Under the pieces are notes generated by a model, which saw only the letters and a program-made list of their open reading frames with translations, made no database searches and was not told the DNA's origin. Source: Hoeflea_A sp965249925 (GTDB lineage: Bacteria; Pseudomonadota; Alphaproteobacteria; Rhizobiales; Rhizobiaceae). From it: a stretch of DNA of 64,000 bases. Within the stretch, counting starts at the first letter, position 1. Each line of letters starts with the position of its first letter. This document shows, piece after piece, positions 54,093 to 63,093 of the stretch. The position numbers and the translations under genes were made by a program. The stretch lies in the NCBI GenBank assembly GCA_965249925.1, contig OZ252260.1, forward strand, positions 7,316,001 through 7,380,000. The letters run 5' to 3'.

Positions 54093-57000
54093 CTAGGACT
54101 GTGGTTCGTTGGATGACCGCCCGCCACCGGCGGCAAGCCGTTTGACACGCTCGCGTCCGGTCTGAAACACCACATAAAGCGCCGGAATGGCGAACGTCCC
54201 GATGAGCGTGGCCACCAGCATCCCGCCGAAGACCGAGGTACCGACCGTTCGCCGGGTGATCTGCGCGGCGCCCGTTGCGAAAACCAACGGCAGGATGCCC
54301 GCGATAAAGGATAGTCCGGTCATCATCACGGCCCTAAAGCGCAGGCGGCCGGCATCGATCGCCGCATCGACGATGGCGACACCCTTCTCGCGCTCCACCT
54401 TGGCGAACTCGACGATCAGGATGGCACTCTTGGCAACCAGGGCGATCAGGATCACCAGTCCGATCTGGCCGTAGATATCGAAGGAGAGACCGGCCACCAG
54501 GATCGCCGCAAGCGCCCCGGCAATGCCGAAGGCGACCGACATCAGAACCGGCACGGGGATGATCCAGCTCTCGTAAAGACCGACAAGGAACAGATAGGCG
54601 AAGAAGATCGCGAACGTCAGGATCGCCACCGTCTGCCCGGAAGCCTCGATTTCCTGCAGCGCCGTACCGGTCCACTCGAAACCATAGCCCGGCGGCAGGG
54701 TATCGGACGAGATCTCGTCCATCGCAAGCAATGCGGTGCCCGAGGCGACGCCCTGGGCCGGTTCGCCAAGCAGCGTAACCGAGCGGAAGTTGTTGTAGCG
54801 AATGATCGATTGCGGACCGAGCCGGATGTCAGCAGTCATCACCGCCGCCAACGGCACCATCTCGCCCGCGGTGTTGCGGACGTGCAGCTTAGCCAGGTCC
54901 GGCACCTCGCTGCGGTCCGATTCGGCGGCCTGCATATTGACCTGCCAGGTGCGTCCGAACAGGCTGAAATCGTTGATATAGGTCGATCCGAAAGTGCCCT
55001 GTAGCGCCGCGAACACATCGCTGACCGACACGCCGAGGCTTTGCAGCCGTTCGCGATCGAGGTCGAGATAGAGCTGCGGCGTGTTGGCCGAATAGGTGGT
55101 GAAGGTCGGGCCCAGCCGGTCGTCCTGATTGGCAGCGATCGTCATGCCACCCGCTACTGATGCAAGGGCGGCCGGGTCGCGGCCCTGGAAGTCGAGCAAT
55201 TGATACTCGAAGCCCGAGCCGCTGCCGAGGCCGATAATCGGCGGCAGATTGTAGGCGAACACAGAGGCCTCGCGCACGCCGAGTCCGAGTTGTACCGTCT
55301 GCGCGATAATTGCAAAGACGCTTTCCGCAGCACTCCGGTCCTCGAACGGTTCCAGCGTGACCGCGATGAAAGCGCTGTTCGGCACCACCAGTCCGTCGAG
55401 CAGGCTGTAACCGCTTGCGCTGACGATACCGGCGACGCCGTCGAGCTGCGACAGCTGCTCGACAAAGGCTTTGCGCACGACATCCGTGCGGTTGACCGAA
55501 GCAGCGTCGGGCAACCGCAACTCCACGACGAAGGCGCCCTGATCTTCGGCCGGCAGGAAACCGGTGGGCACGACGCGGAACAATATGCCGCTCGCCACGA
55601 TGGCGACAGCCAGCAGCAGCACGCCGACGATCGCCCGCCGCGCCATCCATCCGGCGACATGCACGTAGCCGTCGCGGGTGGTGTCGATCCAGCGCGAGAT
55701 CATGCCGAGCACGCCTCGGGGCGGGCCTTCGCGCCGTTTCAGGAGCAGCCCGCACAGCGCCGGGCTGAGCGTCAGCGCGTTGATCGACGAAATGAACACG
55801 GCAGCCGAAACCGCCACCGCGAACTGCTGGAACAGCACGCCGCTCAGTCCCGGTATGAATGCAACCGGTACGAAGACGGACAACAGCACGAGCGTCGTGG
55901 CGATCACCGGACCGGTAATCTCCGCCATGGCGATGCGCGCCGCCTCGGGCGGCGTCAGCTCGGGATTTTCAGCCAGCACCCGCTCGCAATTCTCCACCAC
56001 GACAATGGCGTCGTCGACCACGGTGCCGATCGCCAGCACCAACGCCAAGAGAGTGATCGTGTTCAGCGTGAAGCCCAGCACCAGCAAAACCGCGAAGGTG
56101 CCGATCAGCGCCACCGGCACCGCCGCGGCGGGTATAAGGGTCGCCCTGACGCTGCCGAGAAAGATGAAGACGATCAGAATCACCAGTGCGAACGCCTGGA
56201 TGAGCGTGATCTCCAGCTCCTCAATGCTGGCATCGATGAACGAAGTCAGATCGTAGGTGATGTCGTATTCGAGACCGCCCGGAAAGCTTTCCGACAGGCC
56301 GTCGAGCGTTTGCACGACCCCGTCGCGGATGGCCAGCGCATTGCCGCCCGGTGACTGCGAGACCGAGATCAGAACCGTCGGCTGGTCGTTGAAAGCGGCT
56401 ATGGCATCGTAGTTGCGCGCGCCGAGTTCCACTGACGCCACGTCCTTGACGCGCAGCAGCGAGCCGTCGGGTTCGGCCCGCAGCACGATATTTTCGAATT
56501 CCGTCGGGTCGGTCAGGCGTCCCTGGGTCACCATGTTGAACTGCAGGCCCGGATCGGTCTCGAGCGGCTGCGCGCCGACGCGGCCGATCGCCGCCTGAAC
56601 GTTCTGAGATCGCACAGCGTTGGTCACATCTGTCGGTGTCAAACCGAGACTGGTCAGCCGCTCGACATCCAGCTGGATGCGCATGGAATAGTCGCGGCCG
56701 CCGATGACCGTTACGTCGCCGATCCCCGGCACCCGTTTCAACGGGTCGACAAGATTGATGGTGGCGTAGTTCGACAGAAACAGCTCGTCGAGTTGCCGAT
56801 CCCTGTCATATACGCTGATCAGCAGCAACTGCGCGTTCGACGCCTTGCGTACCGTCACGCCGGTCGCGCGGACATCGGACGGCAACTGTGCCTCGGCGGC
56901 CGACACGCGGTTCTGCACGTTGACCGTCGCGATGTCGGGATCGGTGCCGACCGCAAACGTGACGGTCAGCGCATAGCTGCCATCGGCGCCGCTGGTCGAC

Positions 57001-57239
57001 TTCATGTAGATCATGTCCTCGACGCCGATCACCTGCTGTTCGAGCGGCTGGGCGATGGTTTCCTCGACCACCTGCGCGCTGGCGCCCGGATAGAACGCGG
57101 TGACGCGCACCTGTGGCGGCACGACTTCGGGAAACTGAGCCACCGGAAGTCGGCCCAGCGACACCAGACCGGCGACGGTGATAACGATGGAAATGACGAT
57201 GGCGAGGCGCGGACGGTCGATAAAGGTGGCGGGCGACAT
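54093..57239 (-). CDS. RND efflux pump inner-membrane transporter (AcrB/MexB type)
   Basis: This is a ~1048-residue HAE1-type RND transporter. The proton-relay pair is visible as Asp409-Asp410 in AIGTVVDDAIVV, with the partner Lys in LIALVAKSAILIVE. Twelve helices and two large periplasmic domains fit the family length. It exports drugs, detergents or metabolites with the adaptor upstream. I chose ATG 57239 (MSPATFIDRPRLA), four bases after the adaptor stop; an in-frame extension upstream lacks the typical start. No outer-membrane channel gene is nearby, so a TolC encoded elsewhere is presumably used. Confidence 0.94.
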   Translation of the reverse strand: MSPATFIDRPRLAIVISIVITVAGLVSLGRLPVAQFPEVVPPQVRVTAFYPGASAQVVEETIAQPLEQQVIGVEDMIYMKSTSGADGSYALTVTFAVGTDPDIATVNVQNRVSAAEAQLPSDVRATGVTVRKASNAQLLLISVYDRDRQLDELFLSNYATINLVDPLKRVPGIGDVTVIGGRDYSMRIQLDVERLTSLGLTPTDVTNAVRSQNVQAAIGRVGAQPLETDPGLQFNMVTQGRLTDPTEFENIVLRAEPDGSLLRVKDVASVELGARNYDAIAAFNDQPTVLISVSQSPGGNALAIRDGVVQTLDGLSESFPGGLEYDITYDLTSFIDASIEELEITLIQAFALVILIVFIFLGSVRATLIPAAAVPVALIGTFAVLLVLGFTLNTITLLALVLAIGTVVDDAIVVVENCERVLAENPELTPPEAARIAMAEITGPVIATTLVLLSVFVPVAFIPGLSGVLFQQFAVAVSAAVFISSINALTLSPALCGLLLKRREGPPRGVLGMISRWIDTTRDGYVHVAGWMARRAIVGVLLLAVAIVASGILFRVVPTGFLPAEDQGAFVVELRLPDAASVNRTDVVRKAFVEQLSQLDGVAGIVSASGYSLLDGLVVPNSAFIAVTLEPFEDRSAAESVFAIIAQTVQLGLGVREASVFAYNLPPIIGLGSGSGFEYQLLDFQGRDPAALASVAGGMTIAANQDDRLGPTFTTYSANTPQLYLDLDRERLQSLGVSVSDVFAALQGTFGSTYINDFSLFGRTWQVNMQAAESDRSEVPDLAKLHVRNTAGEMVPLAAVMTADIRLGPQSIIRYNNFRSVTLLGEPAQGVASGTALLAMDEISSDTLPPGYGFEWTGTALQEIEASGQTVAILTFAIFFAYLFLVGLYESWIIPVPVLMSVAFGIAGALAAILVAGLSFDIYGQIGLVILIALVAKSAILIVEFAKVEREKGVAIVDAAIDAGRLRFRAVMMTGLSFIAGILPLVFATGAAQITRRTVGTSVFGGMLVATLIGTFAIPALYVVFQTGRERVKRLAAGGGRSSNEPQS

Positions 57240-57243
57240 CCGG

Positions 57244-58365
57244 TCAGCTCGCTCCGGCTTCCGCGGCGTCAACCTGGATGCCGGGCCGGACCTTGTTGAT
57301 GCCCTCCGTGATGACCATCTCGCCTGCTTCGAGCCCGCTGCCAATCACTGATCGGCCCGACGTGGTGCGCTCGATCTCGATGCGCCGCTGCTCGACCACG
57401 CCCTCGCCGTTTACAACCATCACGAACGGCCCGATCTGATCGCGCTGCACGGCGGTCTGCGGTACGTTGAGAACGTTCTGCGGCCGCGCGTCTTCGACCT
57501 CGACGCCGAGCAGCGCGCCGTCGAGCAGCACACCCTGGGGGTTGGGAAAGATGGCACGCACGGTGATCGTATCGGTGCCGGCGGCCACCTGGGCATCGAT
57601 AAAGTCCGGCCTCCCGGTCTCCGAATAGGTGCTGCCATCCGGCAGGTTGAGCGTCACCGCGACGTCCTCGGCATCCGCCTCCTCGTCCAGGTCCGTGCGC
57701 AACCGCAGCACCAGGGCGCTGGGAATCGGGAATTCGACGGTCATCGGATCCAGGCGAATAAGTGTTGTCAACTGGCCTGTTCCCGGTTCCACGAAGGCGC
57801 CGACATCGACGTTGGAAAGCCCGGTCACACCGTCGAACGGTGCGGTAATCCGCGTATAGGAAAGCTCCAGTTGCGCCCGTTCGAGCTGTGCTTTCAGTTG
57901 GTCCACCTGTCCCTGCGCCTTGCTTTGATTGGCGACGGCGACGTCGACGGTCGACTGGGAAACCGTCTCACGCTCCAGCAGTGTCTGTTGCCGCTCGACC
58001 TCGATCTCGGCCAACCGCAGATCGGCTTCCGCCGCTGCGATCGAGGCTTTGATCTGGTCCACGGCGGCCTTGTAGTTGCCGTCTTCGATCCGGTACAGCA
58101 GGTCCCCTGCGGAAACCGTCGCCCCCTCGGCGAAGGCGATTTCCTCGAGGAAACCGGCGACCCGTGGACGGATGTCGACTTTCTGTATGGCCCGCGCCCG
58201 TCCCGTGAAGCCCATGCTTGGCCGCAGATCGGACATTTCGGCGGGCGCGACGACGACAGCGGGCAGCGGCGAATTCTGAGCGGCGGATTGGATGATCTGT
58301 CCGGCCAGCATGGCCTGAGACACCAGCACCGCAGCCAAACTTCGAGCGAAAAAACGCGTGAACAC
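57244..58365 (-). CDS. RND efflux periplasmic adaptor subunit (AcrA/MexA type)
   Basis: This is a ~373-residue membrane fusion protein. There is an N-terminal hydrophobic/signal stretch (to about residue 30), a lipoyl-like half (VDIRPRVAGFLEEIAF, then EGATVSAGDLLYRIEDG), an alpha-helical hairpin (~100-150), and a beta-barrel domain. It joins the RND transporter to an outer-membrane channel. GTG 58365 is chosen as start because GGAG lies about ten bases upstream and the signal sequence begins there; ATG 58449 would add 28 residues. Confidence 0.9.
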   Translation of the reverse strand: MFTRFFARSLAAVLVSQAMLAGQIIQSAAQNSPLPAVVVAPAEMSDLRPSMGFTGRARAIQKVDIRPRVAGFLEEIAFAEGATVSAGDLLYRIEDGNYKAAVDQIKASIAAAEADLRLAEIEVERQQTLLERETVSQSTVDVAVANQSKAQGQVDQLKAQLERAQLELSYTRITAPFDGVTGLSNVDVGAFVEPGTGQLTTLIRLDPMTVEFPIPSALVLRLRTDLDEEADAEDVAVTLNLPDGSTYSETGRPDFIDAQVAAGTDTITVRAIFPNPQGVLLDGALLGVEVEDARPQNVLNVPQTAVQRDQIGPFVMVVNGEGVVEQRRIEIERTTSGRSVIGSGLEAGEMVITEGINKVRPGIQVDAAEAGAS

Positions 58366-58553
58366 TATTGACGACTCCGGTGCATAAACACAGGCGAAAA
58401 AGTTCACCAATATATGCGCCTGTATAGCAATGAGCCGCCTAAGGAGCAATCAACCGCACGGTACTATTTGTTACCCGTGTGAAACGCTAAGAATAATCGG
58501 CCGGTTCTTCACCCGGGTGCCAGTCCGACCGAGCAAGCCGTTCGCCATCCCGC

Positions 58554-58712
58554 CTACTTCAGACCAAAGTCCCACGGTGGGCGGTTCGCTTCGCGCCGCG
58601 CCCGCAGGCGGTCGACACCGATATCCTTGAGCATCGCATCGGACATGTCGCGCAACTGATGGCGCTCCCGGCGGATCTGCGCCATTCTCGCGATCCATTG
58701 CCACATGGTCAT
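58554..58712 (-). CDS. DUF1127 small protein
   Basis: This is a 52-residue protein opening MTMWQWIARMAQIRRERHQL and continuing RDMSDAMLKDIGVDR, the DUF1127 signature in which the last Arg-rich helix follows the D-I-G-V core. Small DUF1127 proteins are abundant in alphaproteobacteria and some bind RNA and affect phosphate, nitrogen or virulence gene expression. GGGAGAA lies eight bases upstream of the ATG. It is a single gene between the adaptor and the secreted protein. Confidence 0.85.
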   Translation of the reverse strand: MTMWQWIARMAQIRRERHQLRDMSDAMLKDIGVDRLRARREANRPPWDFGLK

Positions 58713-58754
58713 AACTTCATTCTCCCATCAAACATGCAAGCACGTGGTTGTTGG

Positions 58755-58811
58755 GGGGAAGGCTGAGATCGCCTTCCCCGAGGCCTGATGTCGCGTCCCT
58801 GATATCAGGCC
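58755..58811. terminator. two adjacent stem-loops after the secreted-protein gene
   Basis: GGGGAAGGC (58755-58763) pairs with GCCTTCCCC (58771-58779), and GGCCTGAT (58782-58789) pairs with ATCAGGCC (58804-58811). Both are perfect. They lie just beyond the 58824 stop on the minus strand. No T tract follows, so a Rho-independent call is only tentative. Confidence 0.5.
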
Positions 58812-58823
58812 ATAGATCCCGCC

Positions 58824-59528
58824 TCATTCGGCCGGCATAAAGATCGCCGCCTGAACGTTGGCGCATGTGTATGCGCCCGGCGTCCCGTCGCCCTGGGCGG
58901 TGGCGGGAAGTGTTTCGGCGACGCTTTCGGCATTGCAACCTTCCCGGAAGGTCCCCAGCATGTCCGCTTCCCGGCCCTGGATCAGCGGGCCATGGTCACG
59001 GATCACCACATGAATCTCGGCTGCCGTATCCATCAGCCCGCGACCGAACCACGAATGCGGCATCGCGCCCGTTGGCTGGAACGCCGCGAAACGCGCCGTC
59101 CCGTCATCGCCGGCAACGGCACCGTCGCCATACCCCAGGTCGGCCTGGACAACATCGGTGTTTTGCATGACGTCCGAGGCCGGGCACGGTTGCTGGCTGC
59201 AATTCTGCGGTGCGTTGATGGCCACGATCCACATGGTGTAGGCGTGATTCCGCCGCAGGTTCTGCGCTTCGAGGTTGACGAAGATGCCATCCGTCGAGCG
59301 GATCAACCGCGCACCGCCGGCATTCGCCACTTTCACGTCGCCCTGAGACGCGTGGGTCATGACATCGACGTGCTGCATCTGCGCCGCCGAGGCGCCGGGC
59401 AGGCCAAGCGCAAGGGCGACCGCCGCCATGAGCGAACGCCGCAGCGCGTGACGACGCCTGCCGGGCATCGCATGATCACCTTCGGGCAGATTGCCCTCGG
59501 AATGGTCGTTTCTTGTTTCCGACTTCAT
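58824..59528 (-). CDS. secreted protein of unknown function
   Basis: This is a 234-residue exported protein. An unusually long charged n-region (about 30 residues, MKSETRNDHSEG and on) precedes a hydrophobic core and an Ala-x-Ala site (GASAAQ) near residue 49. The mature part has four Cys (NCSQQPC, EGCNAE, YTCANV) that could form two disulfides, and a beta-rich character. I recognise no family. GGAG six bases before ATG 59528 supports the long start; ATG 59468 would give a normal signal peptide but has no good site. Confidence 0.7.
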   Translation of the reverse strand: MKSETRNDHSEGNLPEGDHAMPGRRRHALRRSLMAAVALALGLPGASAAQMQHVDVMTHASQGDVKVANAGGARLIRSTDGIFVNLEAQNLRRNHAYTMWIVAINAPQNCSQQPCPASDVMQNTDVVQADLGYGDGAVAGDDGTARFAAFQPTGAMPHSWFGRGLMDTAAEIHVVIRDHGPLIQGREADMLGTFREGCNAESVAETLPATAQGDGTPGAYTCANVQAAIFMPAE

Positions 59529-59774
59529 CTTGTTCTCCTTCAGTCAGGTCTCCGGCCACCAATCAGCAGGCATGCTGCACTGTGGATGGTCTCGGACAAT
59601 CCGTTACGGGAACGCTGGGATCCCGGCGGATCGCATCTCTAGTGCGAAGCGGCATGCCGGGACCTGAAAGAAATCGACTGTTTTTCTGAAAGAGATATGA
59701 GCGATGCTCAGGCTCGAAATGCGAAGTCGTTCGATTGCGACCTCGTCACCGGAGAAGCCTTGCTGGCGCTGGCA

Positions 59775-59792
59775 GAGCCCTAGGCAGGGCTC
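59775..59792. terminator. hairpin downstream of the iron permease gene
   Basis: GAGCCC and GGGCTC form a perfect six-base stem with a six-base loop, 11 bases beyond the permease stop on the minus strand. It lacks a clear T tract on that strand. Confidence 0.4.
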
Positions 59793-59803
59793 AAAACGGC
59801 TTT

Positions 59804-61543
59804 TTACGCGCTCTGCCCCGCATAACCTTGCTGGCCGATTGTCGATCGACGGGCAAGCGTCCGGCAAAGCACGACAACCGGGAGCAATCCGACCGCGACA
59901 ATGACCAGCGACGGCACCGCGGCACCGTCAAGCCTCTCGTCGGCAGCCAAACGGTGCGCCTGTACGGCCAGCGTGTCGAAGTTGAACGGCCGCATGATCA
60001 GTGTTGCCGGCAGTTCCTTCATGACATCGACGAACACGATCAACAGGGCGGTCAGCACAGAAGGCAGGAGGATCGGCACGTGCACATGCCGCAATATGCC
60101 GCCCGGTGATTTGCCCAATGTTCGGGCGACGGCGTCCATATGCGGATGAACGGTAGCCAGCCCGCCCTCGTAGGTGTTGATCGCCGCCGCCATGAACCGG
60201 ACCATATAGGCCATGATCATCGCCGTGATCGTTCCCGATAGGATCAGACCCGTGGAAATCCCGAACCAGTGCTCCGCACGGGCGTCGATCCAGTTGTCGA
60301 GACCGGCGAAAGGCACCAGCAGACCAACCGCGATGACACCACCCGGGACGGCGTATCCGATGCGAACGATATTGGAACAGCCGACGGACAGGCGACTCGG
60401 GCTCAGGCGCCGGTAAGAGGCAATCAATACCGCCGCGCCGACAGTGACGACCGCAGCGATGCCCGCGGCGGTTATCGAGTTTCTGATGAAACCGAGATAG
60501 CGGTCGGACAGCAGATCCTGCTCCGAACCGAGCCCCATCTCGAACAGGATGACAAGCGGCAACAGGAACCCGAACAAAACCGGAATTCCGCAAAATGCGG
60601 CGGCACCCCACCGCCACCAGCCCGTGAGCACAGCCGCCGGCGCCCGCTCGAGCCGTTTACCCGCACCATGGCTGCGCGCCGCACCCCGCTGGATCTGCTC
60701 CAGCACGGCAAGCAACAGGGCAAAACCGAGGAGGCACAGTGCGAGCTGGGCGGCAGCGCCGCGATCGGCAAATGAAAACCAGCTGGTGTAGATGCCCGTG
60801 GCAAATGTCTGCACCCCGAAATAGCTGACCGTGCCGAAATCGGCGATCGTTTCCATCACCGCCAGCAACACACCGCCGGCAATCGCCGGCCGCGCCATGG
60901 GAAGCGACACGCGCCAGAATGCACCCCAAGGGCCGCGACCCAGTGTTCGTGCCGCGAAGTTGGCCGTTGCCGACTCCTGCATGAAGGCCGCGCGCGCCAG
61001 AAGATAAACATAGGGATAGAGCACCAGGATCAGCATGAATGCAGCGCCGCCGACGCTCCTGATTTCCGGAAACCAGTAGTCTCGCGGCCCCCAGCCGGTC
61101 ACCGACCGAAGGGCGGTTTGGACTGCACCGGGATGGTCCAGGAAGTCTGTGTACGCGTAGGCCATGACGTAGGCTGGAAAGGCGAACGGCAGTGCCAGCG
61201 CCACTTCGAACAGGCGCACACCCGGGAAGCGGGTCATGGTCACCAGCCATGCCGTGCCGGTCCCGATGACGGCTGTACCGACAGCCACGAAGACCATCAG
61301 ACTGACGGTTGTCATCGTATATCGCCCAAGCACCGTGTCGGCCAAATGCGACAACGTCTCGGTCGAGCCGAAAGCGGCAGCCAAAGCCACGGCGAGGATG
61401 GGCAACAGGCACAGGGCAGCCGCGGCGACGGCTCCGCCGGTCAAGGCCCGGTCTAACAGACCGACCTGAAGGTCGCGTGCTGCATGAGCGTCAGTTTGTA
61501 CGGGCAGGTCGGTCAGTGCGTAACTCCAAAGCGCGATCCCCAA
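59804..61543 (-). CDS. fbpB: ferric iron ABC transporter permease (FbpB/SfuB type, two fused permease domains)
   Basis: This is a ~579-residue permease with about 12 helices in two repeated halves. Each half has an EAA-like loop: FAARTLGRGPWGAFWRVSLP in the first and HMDAVARTLGKSPGGILRHV in the second. This fused layout is typical of FbpB. It transports ferric iron released by FbpA, with an ATPase (FbpC) not found in this window. Start is uncertain: TTG 61543 is the only start-like codon ahead of the first helix and has no clear ribosome site. Confidence 0.88.
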   Translation of the reverse strand: MGIALWSYALTDLPVQTDAHAARDLQVGLLDRALTGGAVAAAALCLLPILAVALAAAFGSTETLSHLADTVLGRYTMTTVSLMVFVAVGTAVIGTGTAWLVTMTRFPGVRLFEVALALPFAFPAYVMAYAYTDFLDHPGAVQTALRSVTGWGPRDYWFPEIRSVGGAAFMLILVLYPYVYLLARAAFMQESATANFAARTLGRGPWGAFWRVSLPMARPAIAGGVLLAVMETIADFGTVSYFGVQTFATGIYTSWFSFADRGAAAQLALCLLGFALLLAVLEQIQRGAARSHGAGKRLERAPAAVLTGWWRWGAAAFCGIPVLFGFLLPLVILFEMGLGSEQDLLSDRYLGFIRNSITAAGIAAVVTVGAAVLIASYRRLSPSRLSVGCSNIVRIGYAVPGGVIAVGLLVPFAGLDNWIDARAEHWFGISTGLILSGTITAMIMAYMVRFMAAAINTYEGGLATVHPHMDAVARTLGKSPGGILRHVHVPILLPSVLTALLIVFVDVMKELPATLIMRPFNFDTLAVQAHRLAADERLDGAAVPSLVIVAVGLLPVVVLCRTLARRSTIGQQGYAGQSA

Positions 61544-61665
61544 TCACCATGTCGACCGCTCGCTCATCCGTTTGGCCTGGACGCCGTGATGGTCTGCTTC
61601 CCGCGTGGCTCCAGGAATGTCATTGTCATCCGAAAAGCCTGTTGGTGTCCTGGTCAAATGGACGA

Positions 61666-61691
61666 GGCCCCTCGCCTGTGAGAGAGGGGCC
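61666..61691 (-). terminator. intercistronic stem-loop between fbpA and fbpB
   Basis: GGCCCCTC (61666-61673) pairs perfectly with GAGGGGCC (61684-61691) with a ten-base loop. It lies in the 180-base gap after fbpA. No T tract follows, so it probably attenuates or stabilises the upstream mRNA, keeping binding protein above permease. Confidence 0.6.
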
Positions 61692-61723
61692 CTGCAGCAG
61701 TATTCCATTCAGTCGCTGAATGT

Positions 61724-62755
61724 CTATTCCCAACCCGCCTCGTTCAGCAGCTTCTGCGCGGCCGGTACATTCGCGGCGACGGCCGATGCATCCACATCAT
61801 CCGGTTTGAAGAAGCCGAGCTGTGCCACTGAAGGGCTCAGCGCGACACCCGGAACCGCGGGATACTCGTCGTTGCCGGCCGAGAAATATTGCTGCGCCTG
61901 ATCGGAGGCGAGATACTCCAGGAACCTGATCGCATTCTCCTTGTTCGGAGCGTTTGCCGCGACCCCGCCGCCGGACAGGTTCATGTGAGCGCCAATGGAG
62001 TCCTGGTTCGGAAACACCCAGCCGATGATGTCAATGCTGTCAGAGACGCCATCGACCGGTTTACGGATCGCACGGGCGAAATAGTACGTGTTCGACATCG
62101 CGATGTCGCACTCGCCCGAGACGATTCCCCTCAACTGATCGGTGTCACCGCCCTGTGGGGAGCGGGCGAAATTGCCGACCACGGCATCCGCCCAACCTTT
62201 CACAGCGTCTGCACCAAGGTGCTCGATCAAAGCAGCCATAATCGTTTGGGTATAGACGTTCGACGAGGATCGAATGCAGATCTGGCCCTTGTACTTCGGA
62301 TCGGCCAGATCCTGGTATGTCAGCGGTGGGTCGGTCACATCGTTCTTGTCATAGAACAGAATGCGGGCGCGCTGCGAAAAGCCGAACCACTGATTGTCAT
62401 CATCCCGCAGGTAGGACGGGATGCGCGCTTCCAGGACGCTCGACTCGATCGGTTGCAGAACCCCGGCTTCCTTGGCCCGCTCGAGGCGGGAGGTATCCAC
62501 TGTCAACAGCACATCGGCCGGACTGTTGCTGCCTTCGGCGCTCATGCGCGCGATCAGCTCGTCGGCGTTGCCCTCAATGCGGTTGATTTTGATCCCCGTC
62601 AGCTCTTCGAAATCCGAGTACAGGCGTTCGTCCGTGTCGTAGTGGCGCGATGAGTAAAGATTCACTTCGCCATTCGCAAAAACAAACGGAGTCGAAGCCA
62701 GCAACATGGCTCCAGCGAGACCCGCTCGGGCGAACTTTGTGTGGACTGGCGACAT
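61724..62755 (-). CDS. fbpA: ferric iron-binding periplasmic protein (FbpA/Idi type)
   Basis: This is a 343-residue binding protein with a signal peptide ending FVFA near residue 28. The mature protein opens NGEVNLYSSRHYDTDERLYS, and contains the Tyr pair (SNTYYFARA) that binds ferric ion in FbpA proteins. AAGGAG sits six bases before ATG 62755, the chosen start. It should deliver Fe3+ to FbpB. Iron-starvation control is expected; candidate repeats are in the upstream region. Confidence 0.93.
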   Translation of the reverse strand: MSPVHTKFARAGLAGAMLLASTPFVFANGEVNLYSSRHYDTDERLYSDFEELTGIKINRIEGNADELIARMSAEGSNSPADVLLTVDTSRLERAKEAGVLQPIESSVLEARIPSYLRDDDNQWFGFSQRARILFYDKNDVTDPPLTYQDLADPKYKGQICIRSSSNVYTQTIMAALIEHLGADAVKGWADAVVGNFARSPQGGDTDQLRGIVSGECDIAMSNTYYFARAIRKPVDGVSDSIDIIGWVFPNQDSIGAHMNLSGGGVAANAPNKENAIRFLEYLASDQAQQYFSAGNDEYPAVPGVALSPSVAQLGFFKPDDVDASAVAANVPAAQKLLNEAGWE

Positions 62756-63093
62756 CGAAGGCTCCTTCTTTCCGGGCAAATAATTCATGACTACGATACT
62801 CAACTATCATTGCCTCAGCTGTGGTCAAGTTATTTTTGACAATTTTGGTCAAGATTCATGGCAACGTCCTGCCGATGGCATGAAATCCAGCGATCAGAAC
62901 CGCTATATGGTGGTGGCTGGAACCCGGTGCCTCGCTCGGCGTTCGATCGAACGGGGTCGCCGATTTGCACGAATGTGTGGACGAATAGGCGCTCACCTGG
63001 CACCTGCAGGGCTTCGTTCCGTGGCTCAAAAGCCGGACGGTCGAGACCATGCGTCGGTAGCGCGGATACGGTAGGTCGGGGATTGTTGCCGGC
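62756..63093. other. 338-base region upstream of fbpA
   Basis: No convincing gene. Near fbpA lies GTCAA-N7-TTGAC (62824-62840), and TGGTCAAG occurs twice (62822-62829 and 62846-62853). Farther on is the perfect palindrome CGTTCGATCGAACG (62940-62953). Iron-regulator sites (Fur, RirA or Irr) would be expected; none matches a consensus I can state. Confidence 0.5.

Noticed and set aside
55200..56354. 384-codon plus-strand open frame opposite the RND pump
   Set aside because: His/Arg/Gln-rich antisense frame without domain content.
62787..63074. 95-codon plus-strand open frame upstream of fbpA
   Set aside because: No good ribosome site or domain; composition changes abruptly along it. Treated as intergenic.
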